The translations under genes and the position numbers were made by a program. From Bimastos eiseni (Eukaryota > Annelida > Clitellata > Crassiclitellata > Lumbricidae): a DNA stretch of 64,000 nucleotides. A model generated the notes under the pieces. The model did not search any database and was not told the DNA's origin. It worked only from the letters and a program-made list of their open reading frames with translations. The DNA is taken from contig OY365815.1 of assembly GCA_959347315.1 (NCBI GenBank), positions 13,183,158 to 13,247,157 of the forward strand, given 5' to 3'. Positions 12,001 through 22,545 of this stretch are shown here, in pieces (position 1 is the first letter of the stretch; each line of letters begins with the position of its first letter).

Positions 12001-15000
12001 GTGGGTTCGATGGTGGGAGAACATGTAGGTTCAACACGTGGCCCTGATCACGTGGGAGAGCAGCAAAGAAACTCCCGTAGGCCATTCTTCATGTATACAA
12101 CGGATTGTTTCGGGGATCTCCCTTCATGAGATAGTGCAATCTTGAATCTTTAGTTGCAAGAATTTACCATTTCAATTTACCGCTTCAATCAAAGAGGTGG
12201 TAATGTGAATAGGGTAGGGAACTAGGAGTATTCTGAAATCGATTTCAGACTAACCCCGGTGGTAATATGAAATAAATTCCAAATTACCTGAGGTGGGGGC
12301 TAACTTGAAATGGGGTTTCAAGAAATCTCTACATCTGGGCTGAGTATAATAATCAGAGTTATGTTTACACGCGTTAAAAACAAGACTTCTATGCCAGGCA
12401 GAGTCTCTCACCCGCGTTATGTTGCACAGTGCAACATCGATGATGAATAATTCTTATATAACAGTTATTAATATGTTAATTAAGTTTCCATTTGAGGTTA
12501 TAAGAAAGTGGTATCTTTGGGCTACACTTCTGAAATAATATACGATTATATAACTATAGCCAGTGGTCAATTTGTAAATGCGGAGGTGGTTTTTTCTCCT
12601 ACCCCACCCCTCTATATGTGTCTGTTGATCGGTTGATGCGGTAGCGTGCGCGTGTGCCTGATGAGCCGTTGATGCGATGATGCGCGCGTGGGTCTGTTAC
12701 ACGGTTTATTGAGCGATGCGCGCGTGGGTCAGCTGACGGGTTAATTGGGCAGTGTGCGCGTGGGTCTGTTGATAGGTTGATGTGGCTGCGCGCGCGTAAG
12801 TCCGATCATCGGTTTATTCAGCGTTGCGCGCGTGGTTTTTTTTTAAAAGCTACGCTTAGTTATAATAGAAAATCTTCAATTCTGTTGAAATATCAAGCTT
12901 AGGGTAACACAGTATTGATTATTACTTTATAAAGTACAAACACAAGCAGACCATCTAATAACTAAGGTATAGGTCACCTACTAAGAATGTAGCCTCTTAT
13001 GTTCAGTTCCTATAGTTGTGTTTGTTAATTTGGAATATAGGCCTATCATGCTGTCCAATGTAGGCCTACGTTTAATGAAACCAAACGAGAACCCACAATG
13101 TTGTAGCCTATGTATTTGAAATAATATATTTAATTTATCATTTTACTTTCAGTTATAATTTTTAAGAATATGTTTTAAATTTAGTCTAGAATATCAAAAT
13201 AATTTGTCAAACAAGGCACACCTATACAGTAAGAACAATGCACAAATAGTTTTTCAAATATTTAGAAGCTAAAAAAAATCGCTCATTTGCACAATAAATG
13301 TTTGTGCTAAAAATGTTATATGTCGACTCTATTGTTAAGTTGATGTGGCTCCGTCTTTCCTGACACAGCGTGGATATTATGCCGTGTTTCCGAATTGTGT
13401 TATCTTGAGTCCAGTCTACAAATCTTATCTACCATTCGTGGTTTAAATCTTAGGCCTGAATAATGTGGCGATATCTTGTTCGCCGCAGTGAACATGCTCT
13501 CGAGGCATGGCTGAGCTCTTCTCTACCTCTAAGATTTGGTGAAGGTTATTAGTGACAGGTTAAGACGCAAGGCCTTTCTGATCAAAAACATGAGACTAAT
13601 AATTGATGACAATGATTAAATTATAATATCGACTAATGCACACTTGAGTGCAGAAACCTTGGGCTATAACGGTTTAAAATACACGTAGGTCTAATTACGT
13701 TTTTGCTTACGTCAATGTGAATGAGTAAAAGTGCAACTAGAATGATAACTGATGTCTCTGGGCCATTTGATATCAGGTGACTAGCAAACCATAAAATGCC
13801 CTTGTAATTGCGCCAATAATGAAAACACGTGTGATTGTGTGCCCCCATAACTTGTAGAAAGTGCAGGGGCACGTGCTTCGGTCAGTCATAAGGTGCGGGG
13901 GCCACTGAATACATCCCATAATTGCTCATAATTACTTTGACAACGTTCGTACGTGTAAATACTATAGCTGCAGTCTAAACTTCGGAGCGAAAAGTAAAAA
14001 CCTGGTGGAACTGCCCGGAACAGCGTTCCACCTAATTTACTTGCTGAGGTGCCGGAACGCCGGTTCGTTCCGGCTGAAATTGACCATTGACTACAGCGCT
14101 GAAAAAACAAAACGCAAATACATCCGATGAACTGCGGTATCGTACTACGATGATGAAGTAACATTTTGTGTTTTTCCAGAAGCCAAATTTCAACAGACAA
14201 AAGAGACTCAGTTGACCGGAGCAACCAGCGATCTATCACCAGTATAACACCAACAGATAGCGAAGACCCTGTCGAGACCATAAACCACAGGGAGACCCCG
14301 AACCCCACCGAGTCCACAGACCATAACGACATTGGAGACCAATTATGTCAAGAAGGGAAGAGTCAGTTAATTTGCGAAAGCTATGAGTCCATGTCTCAGA
14401 GGCGGTTGTCAGAAGATCCCACTAGGTCTAAAGACCAAAGTGATTTCAAGGAGCAGAGACTATGGTCAAAAGACCATTTCCATCTCAATGACCATATCCA
14501 AAGAACACGTGCAGAAGACCATATGCACTCGAAAGACCAAAGCAACCATTTCAAGGACCATAGCAGGACCAGAGTCTTGCAACATCCGTTTCATTCGCAA
14601 TCCTTCGCAACAAATGCTAATCGTCAGTTTCACGCATCACACGAAACGAATGTAGACATCGCTAAGAATCTAGAACGTTTGAATTCCGAAATCGTCAACG
14701 AATTCCAAGATACGGAGGCGGATCCAGCGGAAGAATCCTATTCTGCTAAGATGACACTCCAGTTGATGTCAGAGATGGAGGAGTACAACATCGGTTGTCA
14801 AAACTGGCAACGGCGAGATAGCATTCAGAGCCATAATTTGAATAATGTTGCTGATACAGTCAATGATCATGATCAAGATACAAAGGGTCATGATCAAAGC
14901 ACGACTAATCAAACTACAAATGGTTACGATCAAAGTATGATTGATGATGATCAAAGTACGCTTGATGATGATCAAAGTACATGTGACGATGATCAAAGTA

Positions 15001-16244
15001 CGATTAATGATGATCAAAGCGGAGGTGATCAAGACGAAAGTACAAATGATCATGATCAAGTTAAAATTGATCATGATCAAAGTGCAACTGATCATTATCG
15101 CACAGTGGGTGATCGATATCACGGAGCAGATTATTTGTATTACCCCGAGAACGTCAACGACCTAGGTTCAAGGGAATGTGATGAAAGATCCAATGAGCGA
15201 GCGAATCAAGCGCAAAACCAAAGTGTTAATCCGATCACACACGATCTAGATCATGGAGATTACAAAGGGAAGCAGCATAATTGGTTAGATGGTCAGAGAT
15301 CATCTGATCGAGATCATAACGCTGAAGATCACGATTCTTATTCAGATGGTACAGTTCAAAGCATCTGTGATGGTGACAATGGATCAGACAATCTGGATCA
15401 AGGCACTTACAGCCATGATTCAGAGGTCAAAGATCACAGATCATATGATCATAAAGCAGAAATTTCTGACCAGGGCACATATGATCAAACTTTAGACGTT
15501 CGAGACCAAGATCGAGGACAAGATCAGAGCACCAGTGATTATGATTTAGACGTTACAGATCAAAGCAAATATGATCATGGATCGGATTTCTTTGACCAAA
15601 CAACAAATGATCAAACTTCAATCGTTGCAGATCAAGGCTCGCATGATCTAACTCCGTACGTCTCAGACCAAGGCACCGATGAGGAAGATGGTGAGCTGCT
15701 GGCCCATCGATCGTCCTTCATCCTGACATCCGTCTGTGATTCGTGCATTCACTCAGCCACAAATTCTTCCTCTCTCACTCTAGACTGGAGTTCGGAGTCT
15801 GACCTGACGGATTGTCTCGACTACGACTCACACGATCTCTTCTCCGACACCCCAGATTCAGCGGCACACTTCCGGTTTTACTCATCCGAGTCCGAGACTT
15901 CAAACCACTTGTCGCGCCAGTCAGCCGTATCCGAAACGACACTGGACCGTGTCCAAACAGTATTATCCGTGTCGAATCAACGACTACAACATTTCACCTC
16001 ACTAGAAATGTCCGTCGAAGACCTGCCATTCATATCTGAGTTATCATGTCAACAAGGGCAGCGAAGCGTAAGTGAAGAAGAGTCGAAAATGAATTCAGCA
16101 AAAGGCAAAGACTCCAAGACAAGAGCAACGTTTTTCAAAAGACAGAGCTTAGATAACGCGCCACACCGTCGTCACCAATGGCAACCCGTGCAGGCGCGTC
16201 TTTCTAATACCCTTCCTCGGACAGAATTTGTGATTACTATTTAA
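8072..16244 (+). CDS. PDZ-domain protein gene, 3' part (three exons), PDZD2/IL16-class PDZ
   Basis: Three exons join in frame: the exon ending at 9011, 11636-11783, and terminal exon 14180-16244. Phases agree (G|GC gives Gly, then AG|A gives Arg). Together they encode an N-terminal Ser/Thr/Asn-rich segment, one PDZ domain split across the first two exons, and a long acidic polar tail. The carboxylate-binding loop reads KKLGFTVVGG. The later motifs GIYVRTI, AAEDGRLREGD and the GLSHQKAVQTF helix resemble PDZ domains of the PDZD2/pro-IL16 class, from memory of that family. PDZ domains bind C-terminal peptides and usually act as scaffolds at membranes or the cytoskeleton. The 5' end of the gene is not identified: the first listed exon is open upstream to 8072, but its true acceptor or start is unclear. 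AATAAA lies at 16417. The family assignment is moderately secure; orthology is not established. Confidence 0.75.
9167..9402. repeat. 12-bp minisatellite, about 20 units
   Basis: The unit GTGTGTCTATGC repeats almost perfectly with a few GTGTGCCTATGC variants. It lies 150 bp after the donor of PDZ exon A. A 12-bp unit keeps all frames open, so the long frames here are artefacts. Confidence 0.95.
9849..9920 (-). tRNA. tRNA-Glu-like locus with CTT (Lys) anticodon
   Basis: It is nearly identical to the tRNA-Glu at 36735-36806 in D arm, anticodon stem, variable region and T arm. The anticodon loop reads CTCTTAC, so the anticodon is CTT rather than CTC. The acceptor stem has changed to TACCTGG/CCATGTG: one mismatch and one G-U pair, with the A2-T71 pair retained. 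A TTTT Pol III terminator on the minus strand lies within about 6 nt. It could be a pseudogene or a mischarged or chimeric tRNA. It sits in the intron that splits the PDZ domain. Confidence 0.7.
10121..10400 (+). mobile_element. LINE 3'-end remnant (CR1-like ORF2 C-terminus)
   Basis: The frame 10121-10357 contains SRSFDCVGPTNWNRLPP, which resembles the 'xxFxVxGPxxWNxLP' block near the end of CR1/L2-type ORF2 proteins. It is followed by a short 3' tail and a CATC tetranucleotide array (10371-10400), as is usual for such elements. Strongly 5'-truncated. Confidence 0.55.
10688..11094. repeat. Pure GACT tetranucleotide array, 407 bp
   Basis: About 102 uninterrupted GACT units with no substitution visible. 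It lies in the intron splitting the PDZ domain. It reads as a (SVSQ)n frame on the minus strand, which is not a gene. Confidence 0.98.
11636..11783 (+). CDS. PDZ gene exon B (second half of PDZ domain)
   Basis: The acceptor is TTTCTGAAAG|GCGAT and the donor GACAG|GTATAG. The exon is 148 nt, entering in phase 1 and leaving in phase 2. It encodes GDRIVRVNA, then the second PDZ helix (SHQKAVQTFRRA) and the last strand (PLRLIVYRN). Joined to exon A it completes one canonical PDZ domain of about 90 residues. Confidence 0.8.
12561..14089. mobile_element. Non-autonomous hAT-type element, about 1.53 kb
   Basis: It starts CAGTGGTCAATTT and ends with the inverted AAATTGACCATTG. The flanks are ACTATAGC (12553-12560) and ACTACAGC (14090-14097), 7 of 8 identical. 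Near the left end it carries a CpG-rich minisatellite. It lies entirely inside the last intron of the PDZ gene and ends 91 bp before the terminal exon. No transposase is visible. Confidence 0.75.
12614..12832. repeat. CpG-rich minisatellite, 36-bp unit, about 6 units
   Basis: Degenerate units share GCGTGGGTCTGTTGA, GGTTGAT and a closing GATGCGCGC. It is internal to the 12561-14089 hAT element, close to its left end, and much richer in CpG than the surroundings. Confidence 0.75.
14180..16244 (+). CDS. PDZ gene terminal exon: Asp/Gln/Ser/Thr-rich tail with heptad repeats
   Basis: The acceptor is GTTTTTCCAG|A; the single base A completes an Arg codon, then 687 further residues run to TAA at 16242-16244. 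The tail is very rich in D, H, Q, S, T and N and has no recognisable folded domain. A central block near 14925-15030 repeats the heptad DDDQST(L/C/I) and is coded by GATC-rich DNA; looser HDQ/DHDQ versions extend to about 15680. Near the C-terminus the sequence becomes basic (KRQSLDNAPHRRHQ) and ends in VITI, which fits a class II (hydrophobic-x-hydrophobic) PDZ ligand. No function is assigned to the tail. Its length as one intact frame, plus the correct splice phase, argues that it is real coding sequence. Confidence 0.8.
14925..15030 (+). repeat. 21-bp coding minisatellite (DDDQST heptads)
   Basis: Four tandem units within the PDZ terminal exon, each built around GATGATGATCAAAGTACG plus three bases. 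Looser copies extend from 14860 to about 15110. Confidence 0.85.
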
Positions 16245-16416
16245 GAATTGAAGCCTCAAAACGACCGTTTAAGACCTACCACGACCTTTTAATGTCTGCA
16301 CGTGTGACCATTCAACTATTCAAGCTTAGGACTAAATGATGAAAACGGGTGCAAAATAACTGTTGCAATTTATCGTCTTACATTACGCCACTTGTAACAT
16401 TTATACAAAATCGATG

Positions 16417-16422
16417 AATAAA
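16417..16422 (+). promoter_or_regulatory. Candidate polyadenylation signal of PDZ gene
   Basis: AATAAA lies 173 nt after the stop codon of the PDZ gene, on the coding strand, in AT-rich DNA. The position is typical for a short 3' UTR. Confidence 0.45.
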
Positions 16423-16429
16423 TTTGCAG

Positions 16430-17684
16430 GATTATACACGCATCACCAACTGTCATGCATGCATCCAAATTCTGTTGTAAATTGTTAATACAGTTATAAT
16501 CAAATGAATAACTTCGAAAACTTCATGTTGCCCTCAAGCATATAGGATATAAGAAGTGTTTGGTTGTAAGCCTCAATGAGTATAATTCACTATACATCAG
16601 ATAGGAAGCGTTGAGCGAAGTGAATACGCATATTCAGAGATGTAAAATGACTACAAGAGTATGTTTTTATAAATTTTGAGTTTTCTATTATTATAACGAT
16701 TACTAAGACGACTTTCATTGGCAGAATGAGCAAATTCTAACAAAGGGATACAGTTAGCATGAGTCATGTAGCTTAGGTTCGTCTAAGTTTGTGAGAAAGC
16801 ATAAAATGCGTTACACGAAAATTAAATATATTGCAAGAGGTAGGCCTACAATTAATGTAATGGAAAACGTCGACACCTCTCAGCGCTACACAAAAACCGT
16901 ATATACATTCACCCCCTATATATGTTAGCCTATAATATTAGTCCCATGTCCATATCAGACTCAGTATGATACTGTATGGGGACATTGGGAAGGCATACTG
17001 TTCAATGTAAAATAGGACGAAGGTTTATTGCTCAGACACATTACGAGTTTTAAAATGTGGAATATTTTGACATATTAAGCATGGGTGTTGGAAGAGGTGT
17101 GGGGCCAATTAATATTCTTCCCAGCTGACATGGAATCCCCTTTCAAGCCGATTAAAATACTCTGAACTTCAACTGGGAATCTCAAGGTAGTCCAGCAACA
17201 GAATTTCTCAAATCTCAAGCGAAACGAGATTTCTTAGTCAGGCAAGACTTATAAAACAACACGAGAATTGAAGTCACGCGAGATTTCGATGACAAACGAG
17301 ACTTCTAGCTCACGCGAAAATTGCATTCACGCGAAAACTCGGCAAGCGATACTTCACAGAGTCGCAGCGATACATCTAAAACACGGGAGTTCCGACAGCG
17401 CTAACGAACCTACCTTAAATTAGCTACATCTATGAAAAGATAATGTGCACCTTTAGCCGCCAAATCAACACCACCTCTATCATCGTCGTCTTCTTCATCA
17501 GCTCTCGCATCTACTATATTAATCTGAGCGAAACTTCATAAGAGTCTTTAGTCAACCAATGCCGAGATCTTAGAAGTCTTCCATTGACCGTCGCTCCCAT
17601 CTACCTTAATCCCTTCCGTCTCATCCCATTCTCTCCCTCCCACCCATCCTCCCCTTCCTGTCCTCCATTCCACGGTAAGACCAC
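16430..17684. other. Intergenic region between convergent genes
   Basis: No gene seen. It contains the likely 3' UTRs of the PDZ and smoothelin-like genes and a stretch (17215-17345) with recurring CGAGA/CGCGA words. Confidence 0.5.
17024..17029 (-). promoter_or_regulatory. Candidate polyadenylation signal of smoothelin-like gene
   Basis: TTTATT on + reads AATAAA on the gene strand, about 655 nt beyond the stop. It is the nearest canonical hexamer I see downstream. Confidence 0.25.
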
Positions 17685-17850
17685 TCAGTTTTCGGCGGCG
17701 GTGGGCGAGCTGGGAGAGGGAGGAGCCTGCTTCTGCATGGCGAAACGACGGTAGAAGCTCTGGACGTATGTGAAGACACATTTCCAGTCAGGGTTCTTCA
17801 TCCGTACCATGTCCTCCACATCCAGCAACGGAGATATGTCGGCAAGCTTC
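17685..17850 (-). CDS. Smoothelin-like terminal exon (end of CH domain)
   Basis: The acceptor is ATGTTGACAG|G and the exon ends with TGA at 17685-17687. It encodes [17 protein letters not shown], then [18 protein letters not shown], the last CH helix, and a short Ser/Pro tail. One incoming base completes Glu, matching the donor phase of the previous exon. Confidence 0.88.
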
Positions 17851-20800
17851 CTGTCAACATAAAAGCCACCAACTACATATAATCCAGTCCAGTTCAATTC
17901 AATAAAAATCCAAATATTCCATACAATCCAATTCAGAATTCAATTTTATTCTAAACTCAATCCAATTCAATTTAAATTCAATTCAATCGAGTTTAATTCG
18001 GTTTTAAAATCAAACCCAATCCAAAATACCTGATCTGCACTGAGCTAATCTAATCTGACAGAATCCAATTTCATTGAACCACTGTCTCCACTCAATGCAG
18101 TCAATATACTCACTCATTTTCAAAGGCCTACTTTGCCAGCTGCTAGTTGATTGTGAGGCCTTATTTTAACGGCCTGGCTGTGCTGCACGCCATATAAATT
18201 ATTAGAATTATTATTATTATTGTTATTGTTATTTAACGCTTTCTAATAAAATATATGCAGATGCAATGTAATATAGCTTATGGTCTATTTAAAATGACCT
18301 TATTTATAATATGACTGTAAGTAATAATCACCTTAATATGTCATGTAATCTAATCAGCGTAATTTAATCTCTAGGATGATGATAAATCGTCTGTAATTGC
18401 CTTTCTTTGAGATGACGAGTGCAGTGGTCACTGACAATCACGGAAAGTATATCTTACTTACTCAGCCAGGTCAAAAGCTAGCTTGAAGTTTCCCCTTCGG
18501 TTCTTCGGATTGAGTTTGCTGAAGTCGAACGATTCGGGGTAGAAGTGGTGAATGAGGGCACAGAATGCCATTCCATCAGACCAACTGCCAGAGAAGTTCG
18601 TTATGCTCACATTCTACGCACAAAACAGCAACTGAATGATCAATAACAAAAACAACAACGACGACAACAGCCACGACGACAACAGAAGCAACAGCGGCAT
18701 AAGCAGCAACAACAACAACTACAATAATAATAATAATTTTCGTTTTAATTATAAACTTACAACTGCAGTATGATTACAAACGTAGTATTAACGAATGATG
18801 ATGAAAAATCATGACAGGAGTCAAATTCAACAGTCGGCGGCCATGCAAGGCGTCCATTACGCTATACATGTAATTTAACCAAAGCCACCACCATGCTAAA
18901 GAAGGAGTTCAACTTTAGTGCGGGATACGGGAATCGAACTCGCTTCTTCAGTTCAACGACTCAGTTGCTATGCGGTACCCCACAAAACAGACAAAAATGC
19001 TAAGTGTTTCTAAATAACAGCGCAACATGACTTCATGATTTTATTGAATTAAACTAAAGATGCAACTGTTCATTGAGGTTGTAGACACACATTTATATAG
19101 CGCCTCCTCAAGTGGGACTTGTCAGACGTCATCCACTTATGACGAGAATCATTAGGATCAAACAGAATGGCTTTCAAGCGCATATGGAATATATAGAGGT
19201 AAAGAAAGGTAAAAAGCTGAAGTCGTAAGACGATGAGGACTCTATTCCAGAAAGTTAGACCCACCACAGCAAAGAGGTATGTAGATAGGTTATAAGCTAG
19301 TAAGGCAACACAAGGACTTCACAAATCCAAACAAGAATTTCGCAAATCCAAACAAGGACTTCACAAATCCAAACAAGGACTTCACAAATCCAAACAAGGA
19401 TTTCACAAATCCAAACAAGGATTTCACAAATGCAAACAAGGATTTCACAAATCCAAACAAGGATTTCGCAAATCCAAACAAGGATTTCACAAATGCAAAC
19501 AAGGATTTCGCAAATCCAAACAAGGATTTCACAAATGCAAACAAGGATTTCGCAAATCCAAACAAGGATTTCACAAATTCAAACAAGGCTTTCACAAATG
19601 CAAACAAGGCTTTCACAAATGCAAACAAGGATTTCGCAAATCCAAACAAGGATTTCACAAATCCAAACAAGGATTTCGCAAATCCAAACAAGGATTTCGC
19701 AAATCCAAACTGGACGCTGCACCAATCCAGTGACGTAGAAACACTTGATATATCGCCACGTTGTTCCTATGAGATTTTTATGAGATACTTCCCCTGGACT
19801 AATGGATTCGACAAGAAAGGTGAACTTATAATAATTCTATAGTAGCATTCAACATGATCTTTACACCAATCCTTAAGATCTCCAATGAATCCTAGGATAT
19901 TAATTATAGATAAGGCAAGACTCATGAGGATGAACAGCTCACCTCGTAACCAACGACCTGAGCTTTACACCAGTCAAGCAGCATTTGTTTAATGGCGCTC
20001 GGATTTCGAGTGATATTCGGTCGGGCCACCCCACCACCGGTAGCCCTGCAAGACATCGATGAACGCCGTTACTCTTAATCACACACTGAATAATCGCCAC
20101 TGTAGAACTGTCACAACCGATAAAATTAAAAGCTACACTTTTGTCCTATCGCATATAAACCAAGGACCTAAAACAATGTGTTTTCTGACACAAGTGTGCA
20201 CTCGAAATTATAGAGTGTGCAGTTTTTGTTTGGAGTGTTCATTGTGAAGCATGAATTTTGTAATAGATTTGCTCAAGTAAGCTACACGTCATATCATTCT
20301 ATACCAGAATTTTCTGCTTTCAAGTGCGACTCGACAGTTCGAGAGAGTGTGCAGCTAAATGTCTTAGTATTACATCTACCGAAAATGCACTTAATAAAAT
20401 CCAAAGGCCTATAATACTATATAAATCGGTGCATGTATGAGAGCAATGTCCAGAATACGCCGCATAAAGAACAGGCCTCTATCTGACCAATGTTATTTAT
20501 TGTCGGAATTGGGATGGAAGCGTCTCTGCGTAGGTGGTACTAGGTATCTATGAGGGGCGCTACATAAGTCCTCTGAATGAATGGATAAACTAATGAACAT
20601 GGTCCAGCTGCTGAATAGGCGACGCTTAAGAAGTAGCAGAACAAGATTCGATTATGTTACAAAGTTAAAGCAACATTCGCCAGCATAATAGCTTTCAAGT
20701 GATGACGACAATTAAGTTAAGGGACCAAAGAAAACGTCACCATCACGAGTACAGCGTACACGGTTCAAAATGCGTCTGATTACAATGAATGTTACGCCCT

Positions 20801-22056
20801 CTATATAGCATTACCATAGTGATAGTAATAATTACAATATTAGAAGGCTCGTGAGATAAACCAGATAGTGGGAGTACTGGCAGCAGATATGGGTAACAGA
20901 GGTAAGCCCTATCTGTAGTAGCGATTGAAAGGATTCATTTGGGGGTAAATTAATTAATCGTGTGAATATGAATATGAATGAGTATAAAAAGGTCTTTACC
21001 CGGCAACTGGTCCAGCACGTGGTGCCGCCCCAGCCCCTACAAATTGAACGAATTTTACTTACCAGTTAAAACTCAATTTATTCTACAACAGGCGATCTAA
21101 AATGACTAGGTATCAAAATACGAGGCGCTACAGAAAACAGAACCTCGTTAAAGCAAAACTGCCCTCTCGAATGTTTATATATTTTCAATGTCCCGTTGCA
21201 AGGTTCAATTGTATACATTGAAGCTTTGCACCTAACTAATATCTTGCTACAGTACACTAATTCCAATGCAACTTATTTGAACACCTGTGTATCTACCTGT
21301 GAATACATACGAATGTATAAGCCTGTATCAGAGCTGAACTATCTGTTACCTGGTGGACCCGTAATTCCTCTTCCAGCCTCTTTCTCTTTCAGAATTTCAT
21401 TTGCATCTAGACAACAAAACACACAACATCTGCAGCTGGAGATATTGTTATGCAGATGACGACAGCTAAATAAGGAGATTCGTCATTTTCATCATCATCT
21501 TCATCGTAATCGGCATCGTCCTCCTCCTCTTCCTCGTATGTGGTCGTCATCATCATCAGCAACAGCATCGATATAGCCACAATCTTCATTACCCTTATCA
21601 TCATCGTCATTATCATTGCATCATTTGTTGACCTATATGCTGATGTCGCCAACATTTCATCATCAACAATCAAGAGAAAACAATATTTGTCATAATGATA
21701 GTAGTAGTAGTAATAGTAGCAGCGGTTGTAGTAGTGACATTAGCTATGGGGAAGTAGCAGTAGTTGCAGTAGTGTAACTAGTAATAGTAGTTACTGACTG
21801 ACGTTGTAGGCGGCTGACATAGACTTTCCCACTTCCTTGAACTGGTCGAGCTTCCTCTGTTTCTCCTCCTCCGCCTTCGCCATTCTCTCCTTCACGACGT
21901 CTGTTCCTGACTTCTCCTGCTGCGCTGTCTTGGCCGCCGCCTGGTCGTGAAGACCCTTCAGCTTCCTCTGCTTGTCTTCTTCCGCCATTCGCTGTCGCAT
22001 CCCAATGGCGTCCTCCTGCTTCGTCAGGCGTTCTTGACGCTGCGCTTCGAAGGCGG
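17685..22056 (-). CDS. Smoothelin-like protein gene (coiled-coil exon plus C-terminal CH domain)
   Basis: At least four exons are visible in gene order: about 21796-22056, 19943-20045, 18462-18613 and 17685-17850. The last three join in perfect phase and form one complete calponin-homology domain with smoothelin hallmarks: [18 protein letters not shown], then [22 protein letters not shown], then [22 protein letters not shown], then [20 protein letters not shown]. Smoothelins are actin-associated cytoskeletal proteins, and their single type-2 CH domain is C-terminal, as here. The stop follows about 20 residues after the domain. The coiled-coil exon is rich in E, K, Q and R. Its splice to 20045 does not fit a simple phase, so another exon may lie between 20046 and 21790. 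The gene converges on the PDZ gene with about 1.4 kb between stops. More exons may lie upstream (25327-25400). Confidence 0.85.
17890..18030. repeat. Degenerate AATTC/CCAAT repeat
   Basis: Many CAATTCAATT and CCAATCC words in an AT-rich stretch just inside the last smoothelin-like intron. Confidence 0.6.
18462..18613 (-). CDS. Smoothelin-like middle CH exon
   Basis: The acceptor is TGTGCGTAG|AATG and the donor GCTGA|GTAAGT; 152 nt, phase 0 to 2. It carries the actin-binding-type core [20 protein letters not shown] and the [17 protein letters not shown] helix typical of smoothelin CH domains. Confidence 0.9.
18735..18985 (-). mobile_element. tRNA-derived SINE, family A (most complete copy)
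   Basis: On the minus strand an A-box-like CATAGCAACTGAGTCGTTGA and a B box GAGTTCGATTCCC are followed by the body GCCTTGCATGGCCGCCGACTG and GAATTTGACTCC. The tail matches the copies at 46631 and 43855 in inverted orientation. It is inside a smoothelin-like intron. Confidence 0.65.
19311..19708. repeat. 21-bp minisatellite, about 19 units
   Basis: Units of the type AAACAAGGATTTCACAAAT plus two bases, with C/G and T/C variants. It lies in the intron between the first two CH exons. The 21-bp period makes heptad frames on both strands (QTRISQI on +, SLFGFVK on -), which are not exons since the neighbouring exons splice directly. Confidence 0.95.
19943..20045 (-). CDS. Smoothelin-like exon opening the CH domain
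   Basis: The acceptor is TGTCTTGCAG|G and the donor TACGAG|GTGAGC; 103 nt ending in phase 0. It encodes a Gly/Pro/Asn linker and then [19 protein letters not shown], the first CH helix. Confidence 0.88.
20046..21780. other. Smoothelin-like intron
   Basis: No exon recognised, though phase suggests one more may be hidden here. It contains a TCATCA/CATCGT stretch (21484-21625) and a SINE-like tail GGGGCGCTACATAAGTCC at about 20553. Confidence 0.4.
21796..22056 (-). CDS. Smoothelin-like coiled-coil exon (3' boundary uncertain)
   Basis: The acceptor is GTGTGTCTCAG|CC. The open frame begins [15 protein letters not shown] and continues with heptad-compatible E/K/R/Q-rich sequence ([35 protein letters not shown]). 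It stops at TAA near 21791, but a donor AAC|GTCAGT just before it is a likely exon end. The phase does not match the next CH exon directly, so an intervening exon or another donor must exist. Position and strand tie it to the CH exons downstream. Confidence 0.6.
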
Positions 22057-22454
22057 CTGAGACACACAACCACTGACGAATTATGATGACGACGATGATG
22101 ATGGTGGTGGTGGTAGTGGTAAGACGTCGGCTTATCTGTGATCCTATACTTGATCGTTTGGGTAGCAATGAAGCCTATATATCAGCGTTATTATAGACCC
22201 TTTCAAGACGTTATATCGTATTCATACATTCAATTGTTACAAAGATCTGCATAGCACTTCTTCAGGATTAATACGCAGTCGTGCAGCCGGCCCCATCATA
22301 GTCAAAACGTTTTTAGGCTGGGGCAGCGTCAATGGGGGCCTGTGCCATGCATCACAAACTACATTTTGTGATAGTCTAATTGCACCCATGGTGTTGTACA
22401 ATACATGTAGTTGGGTTGTAAGTCAGAATCGGCATGAAAGATGTCATGATGCTG

Positions 22455-22486
22455 ATGACGACGACGACGACGACGACGACGATGAT

Positions 22487-22541
<55 letters not shown>

Positions 22542-22545
22542 GTTT
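22455..22545. repeat. GAC/GAT trinucleotide array
   Basis: Continuous GAC then GAT triplets, producing a false polyaspartate frame on + and a valine/isoleucine frame on -. Confidence 0.95.

Noticed and set aside
19290..19738. Heptad-repeat frames on both strands
   Set aside because: Produced by the 21-bp minisatellite; the flanking smoothelin exons splice in phase without it.
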